64,000 nt of DNA from Hyphomicrobiales bacterium. Lineage in GTDB: Bacteria; Pseudomonadota; Alphaproteobacteria; Rhizobiales; JAJFHC01. The stretch's first letter is position 1. Each line of letters opens with the position of its first letter. Under the pieces are notes generated by a model. That model made no database searches. It had not been told where the DNA came from and was given only the letters and a program-made list of their open reading frames with translations. A program made the position numbers and the translations under genes. Shown here in pieces: positions 59,940-64,000 of this stretch. Location of the stretch: assembly GCA_021775835.1 (NCBI GenBank), contig JAJFHC010000161.1, positions 12,575 to 76,574 on the forward strand, in the 5' to 3' direction.

Positions 59940-61580
59940 CTATTCCCGGCGCAGCTTCGACCAGATCTGCTTGTATGCGTCTGTCACGCTTGCCGGCAAT
60001 GGTGGCAATACCGCCAGTCGTTTCATGACATTCTTGGGCGGGTAAAGACCAGGATCGTTCAACAGGGCCGGTTCGATGTACGGCGCTGCCGGGACAATTG
60101 GATTGGCAAATTGCAGGAAATTGGTGTTGGCGGCGGCAATCTTCGGTTTCATCAGATAGTTGATCAGTTTGTAGGCGCCGTCGGCGTTGCGGGCATAACG
60201 GGGAACCACGAGGCGATCGAACCACAACAGGCTGCCGCTGGACGGCACGTGATAGGAGATTGTGCCGATGCCCGACTTCTGTGCGTTGTCGCGAGCCAGA
60301 AACATGTCGCCCGAGTAGCCAATGGCGACGCAGTATTTGCCCTTGGACATGTCGTCGATAATCCTGTCCGCGGCGACCGCGTTTATGTATCTCCCGACCT
60401 GCGACAACCGCTGGTCGACCTTGGCCAGAATTTCCGGCGTGATGTTGTTGAGGTCGCCTCCAAGGTAGGCAATCAGGAGCGGCATGATATCGCCGGCTTC
60501 GTCGACGACGGCCAGCCCGCATTGAGACAGTTTGGCAGCAAGTTTCGGATTCAGGAACAAATCCAGACTGCTGAAATCCAGTCCTCTGCTGATCTTGTCG
60601 ACCTTGGTCTGGTTGACGCCGATTCCGACAGTTCCCCACATGTAGGGCACCGAGTGTTTGTTTTCCGGATCGAGTATCGCCGTGTAGCGCATGACGATGG
60701 GATCGACATGGCGCAGATTTGGCAGTTTGCCTCGGTCGAGTGACGTCAGGGCGTCGCCGTCATCCACCAGTTGCTTCATGCCGCCATCTGTCTGGACCAT
60801 GACGTCGTACTCAGAGGATTTTGCCAACAGGAGTTCGGACGTTTCATCGGACGATTCAAACACCTCATGGACGACCTTGATGCTGGTTTCTTTTTCAAAC
60901 TGGGTGAGGACATTGGGGCTTATGTAGTCGGGCCAGTTCAGGACGCGAACAACGCTGCGGAGTTCCTTGCCTCGCATGGCGAGGCGTCGAAGGATGCCGT
61001 GCAAGGTGTTGCGAGTCAGCAGACCCGTGACCTTCAGGCCGTCGTCTTGCTGGAATATTTCGACAGCTGAAAACGTGGCAGGTCCAAAGACACCGTCGGT
61101 CGGACCGGACGCATAGCCAAGCTTGTTCAGGGCCGACTGGGCGCCCCGAACCTCCTTGGGATCGACCACCAGATCCTGGCCGGCGACATTGCCGGTGCCC
61201 CAGCCTTCCTTGATCCAGGCTGTCGTAAACAGCGAATGGATGACTTTTCTGGCCGTTACCTTGGGCTTGAGGTCGACCCGCCTGAAATGTTTCAGCAATG
61301 CCGCAATCGTTGGGTTGTCGAGTTCACGGCTCATCTCGGCGTCGTTGAGATAGCCAAGCCGGCGCAACAATCGCTGGATTGTCGCGATCTCATTGATTTC
61401 CAAAGCCTCCAGGCCGCCGAGGTTTTTCAGCTCCGAGAGGCTGCGGCCGTCCGCTGCGGGCTCGACCTCCACCGGATCGGCGGAGATCAATCCTTGTGCG
61501 GCAGCCGTGGCGCCGGTCAGCGTGAACGTGAAAAGCAGAACGAGGAGTGCAAATATGATGGGGAAAGGTTTTTTACTCAT
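59940..61580 (-). CDS. Peptidoglycan-binding / PotD-type solute-binding fusion
   Basis: A 546-residue exported protein. Signal peptide to about 28 (GATAAA). A helical domain at 30-125 is followed by a PG_binding_1 domain near 130-195 (RGAQSALNKLGYASGPTDGV, then FGPATFSAVEIFQ). From about 205 there is a spermidine/putrescine-type (PotD) solute-binding domain: VLNWPDYISPNVLTQFEKE, TDGGMKQLVDDGDA, YMWGTVGIGVNQTK, and a late Cys-Gly pair. Binding to the cell wall would fix the ligand sensor in the periplasm. Longer frames upstream lack a ribosome site. No polyamine permease is present. Confidence 0.82.
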   Translation of the reverse strand: MSKKPFPIIFALLVLLFTFTLTGATAAAQGLISADPVEVEPAADGRSLSELKNLGGLEALEINEIATIQRLLRRLGYLNDAEMSRELDNPTIAALLKHFRRVDLKPKVTARKVIHSLFTTAWIKEGWGTGNVAGQDLVVDPKEVRGAQSALNKLGYASGPTDGVFGPATFSAVEIFQQDDGLKVTGLLTRNTLHGILRRLAMRGKELRSVVRVLNWPDYISPNVLTQFEKETSIKVVHEVFESSDETSELLLAKSSEYDVMVQTDGGMKQLVDDGDALTSLDRGKLPNLRHVDPIVMRYTAILDPENKHSVPYMWGTVGIGVNQTKVDKISRGLDFSSLDLFLNPKLAAKLSQCGLAVVDEAGDIMPLLIAYLGGDLNNITPEILAKVDQRLSQVGRYINAVAADRIIDDMSKGKYCVAIGYSGDMFLARDNAQKSGIGTISYHVPSSGSLLWFDRLVVPRYARNADGAYKLINYLMKPKIAAANTNFLQFANPIVPAAPYIEPALLNDPGLYPPKNVMKRLAVLPPLPASVTDAYKQIWSKLRRE

Positions 61581-61808
61581 GACGGGACCAAGACCTGACG
61601 ATGTGACGCGCGAACTTGCGCAGGACAACGGCCCCTTCCGTCGTATCATCAGTCGGTCCCCCCAGCGAGAGGCCGTCAATTTAAATGCGAAACTTAGTGT
61701 AACACCTGCTCACAATTGCGGGAAGGGTTTTTACCCATTTTGATAGGGACGAGTACACGTGCAGATGAATCTGTCTGACCGGCTGGATCAACAAAGGCAA
61801 GAATTAGT

Positions 61809-62417
61809 CTAGCGATGGGACCAGTCATCCGGGTTCTCGGAATTGTTCGGCGACAGGCCAATCACGTCGCCGTCGATCGAGCATCCCAGACCCAGAACGG
61901 TTCGGTTCGCGTAGGAGAAATAGGCGGTGACCTGATTGATCTCCAGGATTTCGCCGTCATCAAATCCGGCATCGCGCAAGCCGCCGATCATCTCCTTCGA
62001 CACCGTATCGGGTGCCCGTGTGAGGGTTTCGGCATAGGCCAGGGCGAGCTTCTGTTTGCCGTCAAGTGGACAGGAATCGATATCGCCGGCCTCCATGGCT
62101 GTACGGATGTCCTGGGATCGCGCGTCATCAGACAACAGTCGTTTAAGGCCGGCGAAATGGTGTTCGACGCAATACCCGCATTTGTTGAGCATGCTGACCC
62201 AGACCCCGATGGTTTCCAAAAACCATTTCGGGATCGTGTTGCCGGTGTGATGGAGCACATATTTGTAGATCGCCATATGCCCTTCCATGGTGTGCGGCCT
62301 CAGGCTGTGCGACATCATGATGTTGTCCACATTGTTGTCAGGCCCCTTGACCCGGTCGTAGAGGGTCTTCAAGCGGCCCTGGGCATCTTCATAGGCGACG
62401 GTCTTGATCCAGGTCAT
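61809..62417 (-). CDS. AhpD-like carboxymuconolactone decarboxylase-family peroxidase
   Basis: A 202-residue all-helical protein. The redox motif is in MLNKCGYCVEHHFAGLKRL (CxxC-x2-H, near residue 77), as in AhpD and related uncharacterised peroxidase-related enzymes. It has normal length. Such proteins reduce peroxides through the CxxC pair with a thiol partner. No partner reductase gene is next to it. Confidence 0.9.
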   Translation of the reverse strand: MTWIKTVAYEDAQGRLKTLYDRVKGPDNNVDNIMMSHSLRPHTMEGHMAIYKYVLHHTGNTIPKWFLETIGVWVSMLNKCGYCVEHHFAGLKRLLSDDARSQDIRTAMEAGDIDSCPLDGKQKLALAYAETLTRAPDTVSKEMIGGLRDAGFDDGEILEINQVTAYFSYANRTVLGLGCSIDGDVIGLSPNNSENPDDWSHR

Positions 62418-62549
62418 GTGGGCTCCACGGTGGGGGGTGTGTTGTCAGGTTCACAATAGGCCATGACGTCCATCAGGACCACATTGTCAGGTTGCCTGAC
62501 CCTCAACAGACCCTAGACCGAAGGTCACAGTTGTGGAAATCTCTGCTCT

Positions 62550-63017
62550 ATGGATTTGACCGGCGACCCTTCAGCAAGACGATTCCGGCAACCGGCATGG
62601 TTGTTCATACTGTTGGGATTTGCCCTGGCGCCGGCGAGTATCGAACTGCCCTCGATGATTGTCCTCTCTGCCATCGACGGCCAGCCGTTTCTCGACCTGT
62701 TTGACCGCGACAGCGTACCGGTCGTCGTGCTCGGGCACGCTATTTCCCTCTTCTTTGGCGTCCCTATTTTTCTGGTGCTCGAGTGGCGGCGCAAAAGACG
62801 CCTGCGCCACTATTTCTGGAGCGGACTGGCCGTCGGCGGCGGTGTCATGCTCCTGCTGGCCAGTGCCATGCTGGGCGCCGCAGGTGGTGGCTTCGCCGCC
62901 GGGTTGATCGTCGTTGGAGGACTCTGCGGCATGGTGGTGTCTGCAGCATTCTGGTGGATCGTGTTCGGCGGTTCCACAAGGGCGGGCGATCAGGATGTGG
63001 CAGCTGTATTTGAGTGA
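62550..63017 (+). CDS. Small membrane protein, unknown
   Basis: A 155-residue protein with four predicted TM helices (about 16-36, 55-77, 88-107, 112-138) and a positively charged cytoplasmic loop RRKRRLRHY near 80. I do not recognise a family. The Shine-Dalgarno before ATG 62550 is weak. It is convergent with the next membrane protein gene. Confidence 0.65.
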   Translation: MDLTGDPSARRFRQPAWLFILLGFALAPASIELPSMIVLSAIDGQPFLDLFDRDSVPVVVLGHAISLFFGVPIFLVLEWRRKRRLRHYFWSGLAVGGGVMLLLASAMLGAAGGGFAAGLIVVGGLCGMVVSAAFWWIVFGGSTRAGDQDVAAVFE

Positions 63018-63045
63018 GATCCAGTCATCTTGCCGAACTTGCCCG

Positions 63046-63429
63046 TCAGTCGAACACGATCCTCTCGCGGACCGACTCTTCCTCCTGGCTCCAGAACAGA
63101 AGCACGGCCCACATCACGAGGCCGGCAAGAGGCACACTGATCAGCAGGCACCACCACCGCGACAGGCCGGCATCCTGGGCGCGGTGCACCGACCAGAGGA
63201 TAAACAGAACCCACAACCCGATTGACCCGACCAGGGCACCAAGCGCGACCAGTTCGTTGTTGGCCACAAAGAAAAAGCTTGCCGTCGTGATGAAGATCAT
63301 CGCGGAAAGGCTTCGCAAGGCATAGCCAAACCGCGCGAGCCGTTTCTGTCCGCTGGCAATCATGACCGGGAAAACGGCCGTGGCAAGGCTCGCCAGAACA
63401 ACAATCACCTGCCAGATATCGATCGACAC
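63046..63429 (-). CDS. DUF805-like small membrane protein
   Basis: A 127-residue protein with four hydrophobic segments. RAQDAGLSRWWCLLISVP near residue 83 resembles the R-x-H/Q-D-x-G-x-S-x-W-W loop of DUF805 proteins. The first half is less typical of that family, so the call is tentative. The function is unknown. Confidence 0.55.
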   Translation of the reverse strand: MSIDIWQVIVVLASLATAVFPVMIASGQKRLARFGYALRSLSAMIFITTASFFFVANNELVALGALVGSIGLWVLFILWSVHRAQDAGLSRWWCLLISVPLAGLVMWAVLLFWSQEEESVRERIVFD

Positions 63430-63661
63430 AGTTATTCCCCATGGTTTTCATGGCGTGCAAGCGGCACGTCGCCGGTCGTGTTCCCTCCATGCTCCGCTGT
63501 CGTGTTATTATGAGCCCGACTTGGTGGTGGATTTTAGGCGAAAAGGCGTCAATAAAATAATTGGCCCTGCGGTCCGGTCTTCAATTGGCTGTTTCCGTAA
63601 TCGACGGCCCGCTGCAGAATTTCAGCAGCTTTTGGATTGGCCGAAGTCGCTGGAGATTGAA

Positions 63662-64000
63662 ATGAAGAAACGCACCAAGGAACCCTGGATGGCCGCCGAC
63701 GATTACGGTCGAAGCCTCAAGCCGGGCATTGGAGTCAATCTGCTGGTTACCGACGTTGCCCGTGCTGTGGCGTACCAGACAGACGTTCTGGGTGCGGCTT
63801 CGGTCTATGACGACGAGGACTTTGCCGTCATGCGCTTTCACGACTCAGAGTGGATGCTCCATGCCGACCACACCTATCTGGACAACCCCATGACCGGTGT
63901 GATCAAGGATGTGGAAACCAGGGGGGCAGGCCTGGAGATTCGCCTTTACGGGTGCGATCCTGACGCGGCGGAATCGAGAGCCAGGGTATCCGATCACATC
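63662..64000 (+). CDS. VOC-family (glyoxalase-fold) protein, 5' part
   Basis: The frame starts at ATG 63662 with GGAG 7 bases upstream and runs off the right edge, so the 3' end is missing. The visible 113 residues begin MKKRTKEPWMAADDYGRSLK. They continue with the VOC pattern GVNLLVTDVARAVAYQTDVLG and the second strand set AVMRFHDSEWMLHADHT. Members include dioxygenases, glyoxalases and antibiotic-binding proteins; no more can be said from the fragment. Confidence 0.85.
   Translation, partial: MKKRTKEPWMAADDYGRSLKPGIGVNLLVTDVARAVAYQTDVLGAASVYDDEDFAVMRFHDSEWMLHADHTYLDNPMTGVIKDVETRGAGLEIRLYGCDPDAAESRARVSDHI

Overview
The window looks like chromosome from a marine or coastal alphaproteobacterium, possibly Hyphomicrobiales or Rhodobacterales. 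The clues are the gene families (DMSP-lyase-type cupins, many TauD and PhyH oxygenases, LysR regulators paired with catabolic operons, TAXI solute-binding proteins, a NIT-domain MCP), the even, fairly GC-rich codon use, and one palindromic intergenic element at 13802-13849 of a kind I associate with Hyphomicrobiales. I see no rRNA, tRNA, CRISPR array, insertion sequence, integrase or phage block. The few broken genes look like ordinary decay.

Layout. 1-9.9 kb: the end of a DHA2 MFS pump, a NIT-type chemoreceptor, a split SAF/UxaA dehydratase-type pair, a PhyH dioxygenase with a divergent LysR gene, a DUF3179 remnant, an SPW membrane protein, a phosphoesterase, and a Bcr/CflA pump behind a leader that looks like an attenuator. 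10-19.5 kb: a PhyH gene broken by an amber codon, an SDR, an amidinotransferase, a TSUP exporter, DUF1737, a class V aminotransferase, a SnoaL-like protein, an outer-membrane-type barrel, an HpaI aldolase and a secreted MBL protein. 19.5-24.5 kb: a TauD/class II aldolase pair and the zinc uptake system znuA / znuCB-zur with a Zur-type operator between the divergent arms. 24.5-38 kb: a catabolic region. A minus-strand operon encodes a CaiB CoA-transferase, a class II aldolase, two tandem DddQ-like DMSP lyases, an enoyl-CoA hydratase and an HMG-CoA lyase, with a divergent LysR gene. On the plus strand follow a TMADH/FadH-type flavoenzyme, a LysE exporter and a DmdA-like demethylase. Together these suggest uptake-independent breakdown of DMSP or related methylated osmolytes. 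38-48 kb: a secreted HELLH/S74 protein, a gamma-butyrobetaine-type dioxygenase, a 36-residue-repeat coiled coil translationally coupled to a GAF-GAF-PAS adenylate cyclase with a CRP-type site upstream, a Kef antiporter, OsmC and a YciA thioesterase. 48-54 kb: a ureohydrolase remnant, a BLUF photoreceptor, an aminotransferase/DSD1 operon and a LysR gene divergent from a YbfB-type MFS gene, with a clear LysR box between them.

The most unusual part is 54.0-61.6 kb. A 776-residue protein fuses a periplasmic-binding-protein domain to a complete pentameric ligand-gated ion channel. It is surrounded by four other periplasmic solute-binding proteins (two paralogous TAXI, one family 3, one peptidoglycan-binding/PotD fusion), and no TRAP or ABC permease gene is present. 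I propose this as a candidate bacterial ionotropic sensing system. The rest of the window (AhpD-like protein, two small membrane proteins, a partial VOC protein) is unremarkable.

All calls come from reading the sequence and remembered family motifs. No database search was run.
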